This document shows, in pieces, positions 47,316 to 55,715 of a stretch of 63,549 nt of DNA; position 1 is the stretch's first letter; every line of letters begins with the position of its first letter. A model generated the notes under the pieces. The model did no database searches and was not told where the DNA came from. It saw nothing but the letters and a program-made list of their open reading frames with translations. This DNA is from Nitrospira sp. Its GTDB lineage: Bacteria; Nitrospirota; Nitrospiria; Nitrospirales; Nitrospiraceae. The DNA lies in contig JANDJC010000012.1 in assembly GCA_024331045.1 (NCBI GenBank), forward strand, positions 1 through 63,549, written 5' to 3'. Position numbers and translations under genes: made by a program.

Positions 47316-47969
47316 ATGAGTGAACTCGCACAACTTCAATTGATTGCGCTGGGAATCGTTCTTTTCGGGATCCTGATTCTCCTCTTCATTCGGTCGAACT
47401 TTTTTCGGGTCACAGGATTTGTTTCTATCGTGCTGGGATTGTTTTCACTGATGTCTCTTGCTGTGCCTCAGATGGCCTCTCTTCCTCCAGCGGACGAAAC
47501 CATTGATATGGCCAGCATCAAGACGCCGGCAGACATCGCAGCCTTGGGGCAAACCATTTTCTTCAGCAAGGGCCAATGTGCCCTATGCCATTCCATCGGT
47601 CCCAGCGAATCGGCACGGTGTCCTGATCTCAAAGGGATCGGCGCCAAGTTGACCAAGGAGTTCCTCTATGAGAGCCTGACCGATCCTCAGGCTTTTATCT
47701 ATCAAGATTATCGGCATGGCGGGGTCCCCAAGGAGTATCCGGCGACGATGCCCCGGATTGATAAGGATCCGATTGGTTTGTCGAAGAACGAAATCTTGGC
47801 GGTTATTGCGTTTCTTCAACAGATGAGTGGAGAGCCAATTTCGGTGAGTCTAGCGGAGCTAGAGATGCCGAGTCAGGGACCGTCCGAGCCGGTCAAGGCG
47901 GCTGAAGCGGTCTCCGTGGCTAGCGCGCAGGTGCCAGAGGAGGGGGGGGATCTATGGGGCGTGCATTGA
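47316..47969 (+). CDS. Membrane cytochrome c, mono-haem
   Basis: A 217-residue protein with two N-terminal membrane helices (LQLIALGIVLFGILILLFI, GFVSIVLGLFSLMSLAV) and one cytochrome c domain with haem site CALCHSIGPSE and a Met in PATMPRIDKD. The Ala/Ser/Pro-rich C-terminus has no known motif. ATG 47316 has AGAGAAAGG upstream. It begins 83 bases after bd-like B and overlaps the next cytochrome gene by 16 bases, so the two are translated together. It probably feeds electrons between the soluble or lipoprotein cytochromes and the oxidase. Confidence 0.9.
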   Translation: MSELAQLQLIALGIVLFGILILLFIRSNFFRVTGFVSIVLGLFSLMSLAVPQMASLPPADETIDMASIKTPADIAALGQTIFFSKGQCALCHSIGPSESARCPDLKGIGAKLTKEFLYESLTDPQAFIYQDYRHGGVPKEYPATMPRIDKDPIGLSKNEILAVIAFLQQMSGEPISVSLAELEMPSQGPSEPVKAAEAVSVASAQVPEEGGDLWGVH

Positions 47970-48673
47970 TCAGACCGATTGTCATCATGGGCGCAATGTA
48001 TGCGTTCCTAAAGTTTGTCCTGCCGAATATCCCTGGTTCGGCTGAAATCCCAGCCAGCCTCATCATTCTGTATTTATTGCTAACGCTGTCCGGCATCATC
48101 ATTTTTGAAACCCTGAGCGCCGAATCTAAAGATGCTTTTTGGGGGCCGATGCAACGATTTCTCACTGGAGAGAACATTGGCGGGCTTCAACCATTGCGTT
48201 ATGGGATTCTGGTGCTCTTTCCCGTCCTGGTGGGGTGGCAAACCTATAATGCAACGGCGCCGAGCGATAGTCCCCCCGCGGAAAATCGTGTCATTCACCC
48301 TGCACCGCCAGGGGAGTACACGGGACTGGCTAATCCGGTACCCAAGACCCCCGAGAACATTATGCAGGGCAAGGGCTTTTATGCGGCGTTTTGCTCGCCG
48401 TGCCACGGCGCCAATTTCGATGGAAAAGGCCCGGCTGCCCGTGGATACAATCCTCCGCCGGCCAATTTTGCCGATCCCACCACGATCGCAATGTTGCAGG
48501 AAAGCTATCTCTTCTGGCGCATCAAAAAGGGGGGGGTCGGGCTGCCAATCGAGGGAATGCCGTGGAAGTCGGCGATGCCGAGGTGGGAGCTTGAGTTGCC
48601 CGATGAATGGATCTGGAAGATTATCATGGGCGAGTATGATGGCGCCCATCAGACGCCTCGAACGTGGGAGTGA
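47954..48673 (+). CDS. Membrane cytochrome c, mono-haem
   Basis: A 239-residue protein with a membrane segment near the N-terminus (IVIMGAMYAFLKFVL and SLIILYLLLTLSGIIIF), then another near residue 90 (GILVLFPVLVGWQTYN), and a cytochrome c domain with haem site CSPCHGANFDGKG. A downstream Met (GMPWKSAMPRWELELPD) is a likely axial ligand. ATG 47954 lies inside the previous gene. It is related in plan to the preceding cytochrome and probably pairs with it. A 113-base gap separates it from the next gene. Confidence 0.9.
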   Translation: MGRALIRPIVIMGAMYAFLKFVLPNIPGSAEIPASLIILYLLLTLSGIIIFETLSAESKDAFWGPMQRFLTGENIGGLQPLRYGILVLFPVLVGWQTYNATAPSDSPPAENRVIHPAPPGEYTGLANPVPKTPENIMQGKGFYAAFCSPCHGANFDGKGPAARGYNPPPANFADPTTIAMLQESYLFWRIKKGGVGLPIEGMPWKSAMPRWELELPDEWIWKIIMGEYDGAHQTPRTWE

Positions 48674-48786
48674 TGTCTCTTGAAGGTTCCACGAACAAGG
48701 CTCCATGAAGTGGAGACGGGGGGGAGAGGCCGCGTTAGTCGGTTGGTCGGGACGGTCAGTTGGAGGAAGGGGAGAGTGAGGTCGGC

Positions 48787-49620
48787 ATGAATCCCGAGAT
48801 GTTGACAAAGTGGTTGATTCGGTGGGGTGGCACGGCGGCCATGATCGCCGTCCTGACGGCGGGAGCTGGGGACGGTGTCGCGCAAGAAAGCGTGGCGGTG
48901 CGAGCGGCGCTGGTGACAGGCACCCTGCCCCTCGATGATCCAAACGCGGCGGCGTGGAACAACGCCGCGCCCGCTGTCTTTCCGATGTCGCCACAAGTCC
49001 ATTGGCCTGAGCGGATTCAGCAAGTGACCGTCCAGGATCTGACCGTTCGCGCTCTCCATGATGGGACACAGATTGCGGTGCTGCTGGAGTATGCGGATCC
49101 CACTGAAGATCCCGATGATGCGGCGGCGATCGAGTTCATGGTGGGAGACAAGAAGGCCCACTTTGCCCATGGCCAGCCAATGTTGTTAGTCGAAGGGGGC
49201 CCGGTCAATATTTGGTATTGGAAGTCCAAAGACAACAAAGGTGTCGATCTCTGGGCCAAGGGATTCGGAACGCTCCGACCGCACGAACATCAAGATGTCA
49301 AGGCGAAGGGAGAGTATGCGAACGGAAAATGGAGGGTTGTGTTCTCCCGGTCGCTGGCAACCGACCATCCGGACGAGGACGCGCAGATCACGCCGGGACA
49401 ATTCATCAATATCGCCTTTGCTGTCTGGGACGGTCGGAAAGATGACGCGGGCCAGGTGATCGAAAAAGGTTCGCAAAAGGCGGTGTCATCCTGGTGGTAT
49501 TTTCGGGCTGAGCCGCCGCCAGACTATTCGGGCTATGTGTATGCGGGGGTAGCGGCCGTTTTGGCACTGGGATTTCAGTTTGTCCTGATTCGAAAACTCA
49601 AGGAAGGGCAGTCAGCATGA
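48787..49620 (+). CDS. Haem-b subunit, DMSO-reductase type II gamma family (NxrC-like)
   Basis: A 277-residue exported protein of the ethylbenzene dehydrogenase/dimethylsulphide dehydrogenase gamma family, whose members bind one haem b through Met and Lys. In Nitrospira this family includes the proposed NxrC of nitrite oxidoreductase. Visible parts are a signal peptide (GTAAMIAVLTAGAGDGVAQE), the beta-rich body with GGPVNIWYWKSKDNKG and AQITPGQFINIAFAVWDG, and a C-terminal membrane helix (VYAGVAAVLALGFQFVLI) with a basic end. ATG 48787 was chosen; the open frame extends to 48760. The next gene overlaps its stop (ATGA). No NxrA or NxrB is here, so it may be a separate electron carrier of this complex. 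Which residues ligate haem is not certain by eye. Confidence 0.82.
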   Translation: MNPEMLTKWLIRWGGTAAMIAVLTAGAGDGVAQESVAVRAALVTGTLPLDDPNAAAWNNAAPAVFPMSPQVHWPERIQQVTVQDLTVRALHDGTQIAVLLEYADPTEDPDDAAAIEFMVGDKKAHFAHGQPMLLVEGGPVNIWYWKSKDNKGVDLWAKGFGTLRPHEHQDVKAKGEYANGKWRVVFSRSLATDHPDEDAQITPGQFINIAFAVWDGRKDDAGQVIEKGSQKAVSSWWYFRAEPPPDYSGYVYAGVAAVLALGFQFVLIRKLKEGQSA

Positions 49621-50642
49621 GGGGAACCAGGCTACAGGCCATCACAACAGTGGCCGGCGTGTGTGGACTGGTGGCGGTGCTTGCCGGCGGATGCGCAAGC
49701 GAACAGGAAAAAAAGGGGCGAGAGCTCTATAACCATTACTGCAGCGATTGCCACGGCGAAAGCGGCAGGCAAAACGAAGGCTTCAACTGGTCGGCCATGC
49801 CGGATCCCAAACCCAAGGATCTTTCCAACAAGAGCGAAATGAGCACGTTCAAGGATGAAGAAATCTTCGCCACGATCTCACGCGATATGTTGGATACGAG
49901 TGAGGAGGGAGGCGATGAGATCGGGGACGATGATTTTGCCGTTCCGACCATGCCGACCTTCAAATACACTCTATCCGAAGAGGAAATCTGGGCGATCGTC
50001 GGCCATGTGCGCACCTTGCACGGGATGAAGCTGCAGTTCGACGTGGCGGCGCGCAAGCGATCCCTGGAGGAGGGGCTGAAGGCGGCTCAGGCAAAGTTTG
50101 AGCAGGCAAAACAAGCCTACGAAGAAGCGGAAAAAAAGGCTAACGAAGAGGCTGAGCGGAAAAGTCAAGCGCTCAATCAAGAGATTGAGGTCGATGAGTC
50201 CTCGTACGCCGACGAGCTGGCGGCAATGACCGAAGCCAAGAAAGAACTGGAAGCAGCGAAGGTGGCATTGGACAATTTCACCACGAGGCCGGGCAAAGGT
50301 GTAACGATTCCTCGTCCTGATCTGACGACGCCGCCACAGGAGGTGGCACAACTGGTCGAGAGAGGCAAGAGACTGTACGAAAATAAGTATGGGTGCAATG
50401 GTTGTCACAGTATTGGCGGTGAAGGTGGAAAGATTGGCCCCCCCTTGGATCGGGCGGGATTTCGATTGAATCCCACGTGGATCTATCGTTGGCTCAAAAA
50501 TCCTCAGGCCATGGACGCGACGACGCGAATGCCGGCGCTGGGACTAAATGATGCCGACGCCAAGGCCGTCACGTTCTACTTGGAGACGTTGCGTGCACCG
50601 AAGGCGGAGGCGGTGGCTGACCGACCTGTGGAGACCCCCTAG
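49617..50642 (+). CDS. Di-haem cytochrome c lipoprotein with coiled coil
   Basis: A 341-residue lipoprotein (lipobox VLAGGCAS) with two c-type haem sites, CSDCHGESG near residue 40 and CNGCHSIGGEG near residue 260. Each is in its own cytochrome c domain, with Met candidates TMPTFKYTLSEEE and RMPALGLND. A Glu/Lys/Ala-rich coiled coil of about 100 residues (EEGLKAAQAKFEQAKQAYEE onward) separates the two and could act as a rigid spacer or dimer stalk. ATG 49617 overlaps the previous stop. It closes the respiratory run. A spacer between two haem domains suggests it bridges partners some distance apart. Confidence 0.9.
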   Translation: MRGTRLQAITTVAGVCGLVAVLAGGCASEQEKKGRELYNHYCSDCHGESGRQNEGFNWSAMPDPKPKDLSNKSEMSTFKDEEIFATISRDMLDTSEEGGDEIGDDDFAVPTMPTFKYTLSEEEIWAIVGHVRTLHGMKLQFDVAARKRSLEEGLKAAQAKFEQAKQAYEEAEKKANEEAERKSQALNQEIEVDESSYADELAAMTEAKKELEAAKVALDNFTTRPGKGVTIPRPDLTTPPQEVAQLVERGKRLYENKYGCNGCHSIGGEGGKIGPPLDRAGFRLNPTWIYRWLKNPQAMDATTRMPALGLNDADAKAVTFYLETLRAPKAEAVADRPVETP

Positions 50643-50716
50643 AGAGGTGTCTTCGCGAGCAGCAAAGAGATAAGAAGCTGGTCGGAGGTGGGAAAACAGG
50701 GCTCTGGGTCCCCAAA

Positions 50717-50732
50717 GACTTCGCGCGAAGTC
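50717..50732. terminator. Perfect palindrome after the respiratory run
   Basis: GACTTCGCGCGAAGTC is a perfect 16-base palindrome between the last cytochrome gene and the UbiA gene on the other strand. It may act as a terminator hairpin or a protein site; no T-run follows. Confidence 0.35.
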
Positions 50733-50847
50733 GTGTCCTAACAAGGGGCAAGCAAAGAGCAAAGCCATTGTGGGGGACGGCGTTTTCGGAAAAAAGAGCG
50801 AGTCGAACCGGCGGAGTGGGAGGTTGGTGAGCAAGGTCCAAGGGGGC

Positions 50848-51735
50848 TTAAGCGATAAATCCTGCTAACAGGCCGGCGAGAATCGCGACGCCGACCCATG
50901 TGTGGGCCCGGAACATGGCGAACGCGCAGGGGGGAGCGATCGGTTTGCGTAGTTGCACGGTTTGGAAGAAGAAAAAGACTGCCACACCCAGCAAGGTGAT
51001 GTAGTAAGGCCAGCGGATGTTGACCAGCCAACCTGCGATACCCAACAGCAGCAGCATGAGGCAGTAGGCTGCTCCCACTCCGAGGTGAAGCCGGCGCCCG
51101 AATAAAAGCGCCGATGATTTCACGCCGATCCGTCGATCGTCGTCTTGGTCCTGAATGGCGTAAATGGTATCGTAAGCGACAGCCCACGCCGCCGTCGCTC
51201 CAAACAAACACCAGACGGGAACCTCAATCTGTCCTCGGGCTGCTGCCCATGCCATGATGGTGCCCCACCCAAAGGCGAGGCCCAAGACGGCCTGTGGAAT
51301 CTCAATCCACCGTTTGGCAAAAGGATAGAGTGCGGCTAATGCTAGGGCACCGGGTGCCAACCACAGCACCATGGGATCAAGCCACAGAAGGAGGCTTGCC
51401 GCCATGAGGAGCAGTGCGCCAAGTAACGTTAGAGCGTGGCGTCTGGATAATTCCCCTGAAGCCAACGGGCGGCTTTTGGTCCTGCGGACTTGCCGATCGA
51501 ATGACTGATCGGCCAGATCGTTGAGGATGACTCCCGCGCTGCGCATCAGAAACGCCCCCGCGATGAAGATTGCCACAAGCGACAGAGGGGGGATTCCCTG
51601 AGCGGCAAGGACCAGCGCCCAGAGTGTCGGCAACAACAAGAGAGAGGTTCCTGTCTGGTTCGGCAACCGGATCAAGCGGCTCAAGGCCGACCATGGAATA
51701 CCGGCTGTCGGTGAGGCAGCAGGCATCGTGGACAT
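50848..51735 (-). CDS. UbiA-family prenyltransferase
   Basis: A 295-residue membrane protein of the UbiA family, which joins a polyprenyl chain to an aromatic ring. The two metal-binding Asp motifs are intact: NDLADQSFD in the first half and DTIYAIQDQDDD in the second. Eight or nine spans are visible, with FKRWIEIPQAVLGLAFGWG-like sequence between (KRWIEIPQAVLGLAFGWG). The start is uncertain; ATG 51735 or ATG 51726, neither with a strong ribosome binding site. The family includes UbiA, MenA and MqnP. A Nitrospira-type organism would be expected to use menaquinone, so MqnP-like function is possible; the sequence alone does not decide. Confidence 0.88.
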   Translation of the reverse strand: MSTMPAASPTAGIPWSALSRLIRLPNQTGTSLLLLPTLWALVLAAQGIPPLSLVAIFIAGAFLMRSAGVILNDLADQSFDRQVRRTKSRPLASGELSRRHALTLLGALLLMAASLLLWLDPMVLWLAPGALALAALYPFAKRWIEIPQAVLGLAFGWGTIMAWAAARGQIEVPVWCLFGATAAWAVAYDTIYAIQDQDDDRRIGVKSSALLFGRRLHLGVGAAYCLMLLLLGIAGWLVNIRWPYYITLLGVAVFFFFQTVQLRKPIAPPCAFAMFRAHTWVGVAILAGLLAGFIA

Positions 51736-51847
51736 GGTCCGAAAGGTAGCGCAGGGGAGAGGCGTTGTCAATTTCGGCCAATTGCCGCGCGATTGTGCGT
51801 GACGCGACAAATTGGGTATAACGACTAAAAGGGGAGGATCACCGCCT

Positions 51848-53878
51848 GTGAATCAGGAGTCTCCAAACAGCTCTGTCCGTGCAGCCGCTGTCATCCTTGC
51901 GACGATTATGCTGTTGAGCAGCGGGTGCGGGTGGTCAACGGGACGGGCAAAACAGGCTGTCGGCAATGGGGGCGCCGGTGCATCCATTGAGACCATCAGC
52001 CTCAAGCCATCCCTGTGGCTTGCGCCAAGTCTGACGGGCGCGACACTTTCCTATGCCAACGCTTGCGGCGAATCGAAGGTGGTTTCAGTGGGAGGCCCGC
52101 TGACCGACATCATTCCCCAAAAACTTGGTCGCGCGTTTTCCGGGCTAGTGCTTAACGAGGGGCTGGAGCATTCGGAGGGAACTGATGGTGTGATCGAAAT
52201 CGGGGTGGGGACCAAACGAGCGGAACTGTTTCTGCCTCCTCGAACCGCGGGCACCTATGCGGCACGAATCACCGTGGAAATTGAAGCGGCTTTTCTGGCC
52301 GAGGATGGGACGGCACTGTTTCACACCAAATTTCATGAGACCGGTCACGGGGAAGTGCAGGTAGCCGAGCAGTCCTGCGAGGTTGGTGGAATAGAGGCGC
52401 TCGTTCGACAAACAAGTGAAGCAATAGGGGAGCGCTTGCTGAAACAGCTCCAGGATACTGCCCGCATTCGCGAGTATGCCAAACAGAGAGCATCTGCGCC
52501 GCCGATGGTTTCCGTCTCAGCAACCGTCGGCCTTCCTGTTCCCCCAGAGGGGGCGGCGAGGGGCACTCTGTTCGGTCAGGTGGTTCCGCCGACTTCCCCG
52601 CCCCCTGAAACAGCGTTAGCGTTTCTTGCCATTGTGCGGGATGAAAGTCAGGACCACCTGTTGGATCCCGGTGAAGCCCTCACCATCGAGGTTGAAGTGA
52701 AAAACGAAGGCGAGGTGGAGGCCAAGAATGTGGAAGTCGTGGTTGGCGGCAACGGTCCGTTGGCCCAGCAATTTCCTCCATCAGTTCCCATTGGTACGGT
52801 GCGACCGGGAGAGGTGAAGGCCGTGTCTGTAACCAAACCTGTGCCGCATCTCAAGGGAGACCAGGAAGGGGAACTGGTGCTGAGCATCCGCAGCCTGACG
52901 CCGCTGGAACCACCGCCGACCCCCAAACAATTCACACTGCCGGTCAAGACGGAGAAGAATGCCGCTGATGCGGCGGCGTTCAAGATTGATCAACCACCGG
53001 TTCCTTTGAGCTTGTCCAAGCAGCTGAAGGCTGTCGTGATCGCGATCGGTATCGGGACCTTTCGGGACGAACACGTGCCCCCTGTCAAGTATGCGGATCG
53101 AGATGCAACAGTCATGGCGGCGTATCTCAAGACCATTGCCAGTATTCCTGATCGGCGAGCGCGCCTGTTGGTGGATCACTTTGCACTAAAGGAAGACATC
53201 GAAGACGTTTTCGACGACTGGCTGCCTAAGCACGTGGATGCCGAGACGGTGGTGTACATTTTCTATGCAGGCCGCGCGTTGGTTGATGGAAAAACGGGGG
53301 CAGTCGCACTCGTGCCCTTCGATGGGAGCACCAAGTCGACAAAACGATTGTATCCAATTCGACGTTTGCACCAGACCTTGGCCCGCTTGCCGATCCAGCG
53401 AGCGATCATGATGTTTGACGTATCGTTAGATCCCTGGCCGGGGGCCAATCCCGCCACAACTCCTCATCCGGACTGGGGTGAAGGAGCTGATGAGGAAAAA
53501 GATCACGTGATGTGGATGGTTGGCAATAGGAGTCTTCAGGAAGCGCATGTCTATGAGCCGGCCAAGCATGGATTGTTCACGTATTACTTGCTCAAGGGGA
53601 TGCAAGGTCTGGCGGATGTCGATCGAGATGGCACGGTGGCCGCAGGAGAACTTTGCATTTACGCCCGCAACGAAGTCATCCATACGGCGAGGGAGCAGTT
53701 TGGAAGCTCCCAATATCCCCTCTGCTCTCCTCCACCAGGGCAAGGGGCTGTTGTCAGGATTCATCCCATGGCTCGAGGCAACAATCCAAAACCTGCCGCT
53801 CCTGTCAAGCAGACGACGCCGTCTCATGAGGCTCCTCTTTCCACCGACCAGCCACTCAAGGTGGGACCGGGGTTGTAG
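51848..53878 (+). CDS. Lipoprotein with a degenerate caspase-fold domain
   Basis: A 676-residue lipoprotein (lipobox LLSSGCGW, Cys27). An N-terminal part of about 220 residues of unknown type is followed by a CARDB-like beta domain (LLDPGEALTIEVEVKNEGE). The C-terminal half (about 395-640) is a peptidase C14 caspase fold: AVVIAIGIGTFRDEHVPPVKYADRDA, VVYIFYAGRALVD, ALVPFDG, GLFTYYLLKGMQG, DVDRDGTVAAGELC. The usual catalytic His in FxGHG is Arg476 in YAGRA, and the usual Cys in DAC is Ser526 in FDVSLD, so it cannot work as a caspase. GTG 51848 follows GGGGAGG. The gene stands alone between ubiA and tRNA-Thr. A scaffold or sensor role, as for other inactive caspase homologues, is inference. Confidence 0.85.
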   Translation: MNQESPNSSVRAAAVILATIMLLSSGCGWSTGRAKQAVGNGGAGASIETISLKPSLWLAPSLTGATLSYANACGESKVVSVGGPLTDIIPQKLGRAFSGLVLNEGLEHSEGTDGVIEIGVGTKRAELFLPPRTAGTYAARITVEIEAAFLAEDGTALFHTKFHETGHGEVQVAEQSCEVGGIEALVRQTSEAIGERLLKQLQDTARIREYAKQRASAPPMVSVSATVGLPVPPEGAARGTLFGQVVPPTSPPPETALAFLAIVRDESQDHLLDPGEALTIEVEVKNEGEVEAKNVEVVVGGNGPLAQQFPPSVPIGTVRPGEVKAVSVTKPVPHLKGDQEGELVLSIRSLTPLEPPPTPKQFTLPVKTEKNAADAAAFKIDQPPVPLSLSKQLKAVVIAIGIGTFRDEHVPPVKYADRDATVMAAYLKTIASIPDRRARLLVDHFALKEDIEDVFDDWLPKHVDAETVVYIFYAGRALVDGKTGAVALVPFDGSTKSTKRLYPIRRLHQTLARLPIQRAIMMFDVSLDPWPGANPATTPHPDWGEGADEEKDHVMWMVGNRSLQEAHVYEPAKHGLFTYYLLKGMQGLADVDRDGTVAAGELCIYARNEVIHTAREQFGSSQYPLCSPPPGQGAVVRIHPMARGNNPKPAAPVKQTTPSHEAPLSTDQPLKVGPGL

Positions 53879-53916
53879 GAGGGTCTTTCCATCGGCCCCT
53901 TGCTTGATTGACTTGA

Positions 53917-53945
53917 TTGACACTCGGATACTCCACCAGTATCAT
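53917..53945 (+). promoter_or_regulatory. Strong promoter of tRNA-Thr
   Basis: A perfect TTGACA (53917-53922) and TATCAT (53940-53945) are 17 bases apart. Transcription would start near 53952, about 19 bases before the tRNA. Confidence 0.75.
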
Positions 53946-53970
53946 GACCGGCGTTCTGTCTTTCCCGGGT

Positions 53971-54046
53971 GCCGGCGTAGCTCAGTCGGTAGAGCAGCGG
54001 TTTCGTAAACCGCAGGTCGCCCGTTCAATCCGGGTCGCCGGCTCCA
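53971..54046 (+). tRNA. tRNA-Thr (CGT)
   Basis: Standard cloverleaf. The acceptor pairs GCCGGCG (53971-53977) with CGCCGGC (54036-54042), the D arm is GCTCAGTCGGTAGAGC, and the anticodon arm GCGGTTTCGTAAACCGC presents CGT, reading ACG. The T arm is CCCGTTCAATCCGGG. CCA is encoded at 54044-54046. Confidence 0.97.
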
Positions 54047-54378
54047 GCTTCTCTTCCCAGAGCTTCTCTCCCCAGATTGTTTCTCATGAGAAATTCGAGA
54101 GAATCGGGAAAGGGTCGGGAGGGATCGGGGCTTCTTACTGGTCCGTTCTGCTGGGGTCCTTCTTCTTATTTTCAGGGCCAGTATTCAGTGCCAGTCAATG
54201 CAAGCCCTCTCTTCTGGTATGAGGCATAACCCGACCACCTGGTCCAGAACACCGCCGCTTGGCGATCGTCCTCGCCCGGAGCCCCCTCCTTTTGAACTAC
54301 TCCTTTCAGGTCTAGTCGTGGCTGGCATCACCACTACACTTAAAGCAGTATCGACACGTTGACGAAAGGAGAGCCACC
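54047..54378. other. Intergenic after tRNA-Thr
   Basis: A 332-base stretch holding a duplicated AGCTTCTCT near 54048-54070 and nothing else I can assign. A promoter for the zinc-ribbon gene should lie in its last 80 bases. Confidence 0.4.
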
Positions 54379-54609
54379 ATGACCTGTATGCGATGCAGAG
54401 GTTTGATGGTAAGTGAGTATCTTTTTGATCTAGAGGGAGGAACCACCAGATGGGCCCAGTCCTGGCGCTGTGTGAATTGCGGTCATCGTGACGATGCTGT
54501 CATACGGGCTCACCGCTCTCGCGAGGCTGTTCCTTCCGCTCGTGTGCGTTCTCGACAGGAGAAGGTAGTGACCCTTTCTTCTGACATGCCGACTTCTTTG
54601 GCAGCGTAA
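54379..54609 (+). CDS. Small zinc-ribbon protein
   Basis: A 76-residue protein with two CxxC pairs, CMRCRGLM at residues 3-6 and CVNCGHRDD around residue 32, a typical zinc ribbon. The C-terminal half is basic (RAHRSREAVPSARVRSRQEK) and could bind nucleic acid. ATG 54379 has AAAGGAG upstream. It is a single gene followed by a perfect 16-bp hairpin. Such mini zinc ribbons are common as regulators or RNA-binding proteins; function is not known. Confidence 0.85.
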   Translation: MTCMRCRGLMVSEYLFDLEGGTTRWAQSWRCVNCGHRDDAVIRAHRSREAVPSARVRSRQEKVVTLSSDMPTSLAA

Positions 54610-54632
54610 TTCCCTCTGGAGAGGGGAACCAT

Positions 54633-54666
54633 CTTCCTGGAGTCGTCAGGTGACGACTCCAGGAAG
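54633..54666. terminator. Perfect 16-bp hairpin
   Basis: CTTCCTGGAGTCGTCA (54633-54648) pairs without mismatch with TGACGACTCCAGGAAG (54651-54666) around a 2-base loop. It lies between the convergent zinc-ribbon gene and the 39-residue miniprotein gene and probably ends transcription from both sides. Confidence 0.7.
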
Positions 54667-54734
54667 AACAGCATCCCGGATGCTCTTCCGAGCGAGAGGA
54701 GGCGATGGAAACCGGAGTCAACGCTCCGTCTTCC

Positions 54735-54854
54735 TCATTTCATGAAGCCGGCCGTCATCAGGGCGAAGGACAAAATCCCGATCACGAATGCCGCCGCGAG
54801 GAAGACCCATCCTTTATTCTCCTTGAGCTCGTCCATGATGTGCACATCGCGCAT
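54735..54854 (-). CDS. Miniprotein, 39 residues, one membrane helix
   Basis: A short gene with a near-consensus ribosome binding site, AAAGGAGGTGAGG, six or so bases before ATG (minus strand, 54854). The product starts MRDVHIMDELKENKGW and then has one hydrophobic helix (VFLAAAFVIGILSFALM) ending TAGFMK, so it is a tail-like single-span protein with the charged end probably in the cytoplasm. Its quality of ribosome site and composition make it real, although it is too short for ordinary gene finders. It lies 165 bases after the response regulator gene in the same direction, likely in that transcript. Function is unknown. Confidence 0.75.
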   Translation of the reverse strand: MRDVHIMDELKENKGWVFLAAAFVIGILSFALMTAGFMK

Positions 54855-55019
54855 CTTCCTCACCTCCTTTGGCTGATCATCTGATGAGACTAACGATCAC
54901 CGCCGCCCATGGGGCTCCGGATTAACGTCAAATACCCTATCGCATAGCATGTCCCTCTGCCATCACCCGATCGGTTGAATTCATATCGCCCGTTTAGGCG
55001 AAGGGAAAACCAGAAGGAA

Positions 55020-55697
55020 TTACTTAGCGTTCAGAAAGGCCAATACGGCCTCGACCCTTCCATCGACGCCAAGTTTGCGATAGATGTGATGCAAGTGGGT
55101 TTTGACTGTATCGAGTGACACGCACAATTGGTCAGCGATTTCCTTGTTCGTGCGGCCCATGGCGGCGCAGGCTAAAATCTCGCGTTCGCGGTCGGTCAAG
55201 CTCGACAGCGGCACACCTTCGGCGGAGGATAGGTGCCCCACTGATTCCAATGCCCGCCTCGCAAAGTGATCAGGCATATACGGCGAGAGCAGATGTTCGC
55301 CTCGAAAGGCGGCGCGGATGCATCGTAAGAGGTCGCCCGAGTCCGCGTCTTTGAGAATGTAGCCGAACGCCCCTGCCTGAACCGCTTCAACGATCCGGGC
55401 GTCGTCATCATCGGCCGACAACACCAAAACCCGAGTATCGGGCACGCACCCGTGAATCAATTTGGTGGCGGTGACGCCGTCGCGACTGGGCGTGTCCACA
55501 TCGATCAGCGCGAGGTGGGGCTTGTGTGCCAAGGCCAGATTGAGCGCTTCGCGGCCGTCTGCGGCTTCCCCAATCACCTTGATGTCCCGCTCTCGCTCCA
55601 ACAGGGCGCGCAGACTCTGCCGAATGAGGCGGTACCGTTCGGCCAAGAGCAGCCGAATCGGTGCCGCCCGTTCTTTTTTGGAAGGCTCTCGAATCAT
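55020..55697 (-). CDS. NarL/LuxR-type response regulator
   Basis: A 225-residue two-domain regulator. The receiver has the phospho-acceptor Asp in LALIDVDTPSRDG, Ser/Thr region LVLSADDDD and the Lys in FGYILKDADSG. The acidic pair at the start is reduced: LLAERYRLIR instead of the usual ADDH, so only Glu remains. The LuxR helix-turn-helix follows: LSSLTDREREILACAAMGRTNKEIADQL and VSLDTVKTHLHHIYRKL. ATG 55697 lies 18 bases after the stop of a 59-residue miniprotein gene. No histidine kinase is encoded nearby, so it is an orphan; the membrane protein upstream may be its input. Target genes are unknown. Confidence 0.93.
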   Translation of the reverse strand: MIREPSKKERAAPIRLLLAERYRLIRQSLRALLERERDIKVIGEAADGREALNLALAHKPHLALIDVDTPSRDGVTATKLIHGCVPDTRVLVLSADDDDARIVEAVQAGAFGYILKDADSGDLLRCIRAAFRGEHLLSPYMPDHFARRALESVGHLSSAEGVPLSSLTDREREILACAAMGRTNKEIADQLCVSLDTVKTHLHHIYRKLGVDGRVEAVLAFLNAK

Positions 55698-55715
55698 CAG
55701 CCGCTCGTCACGACC

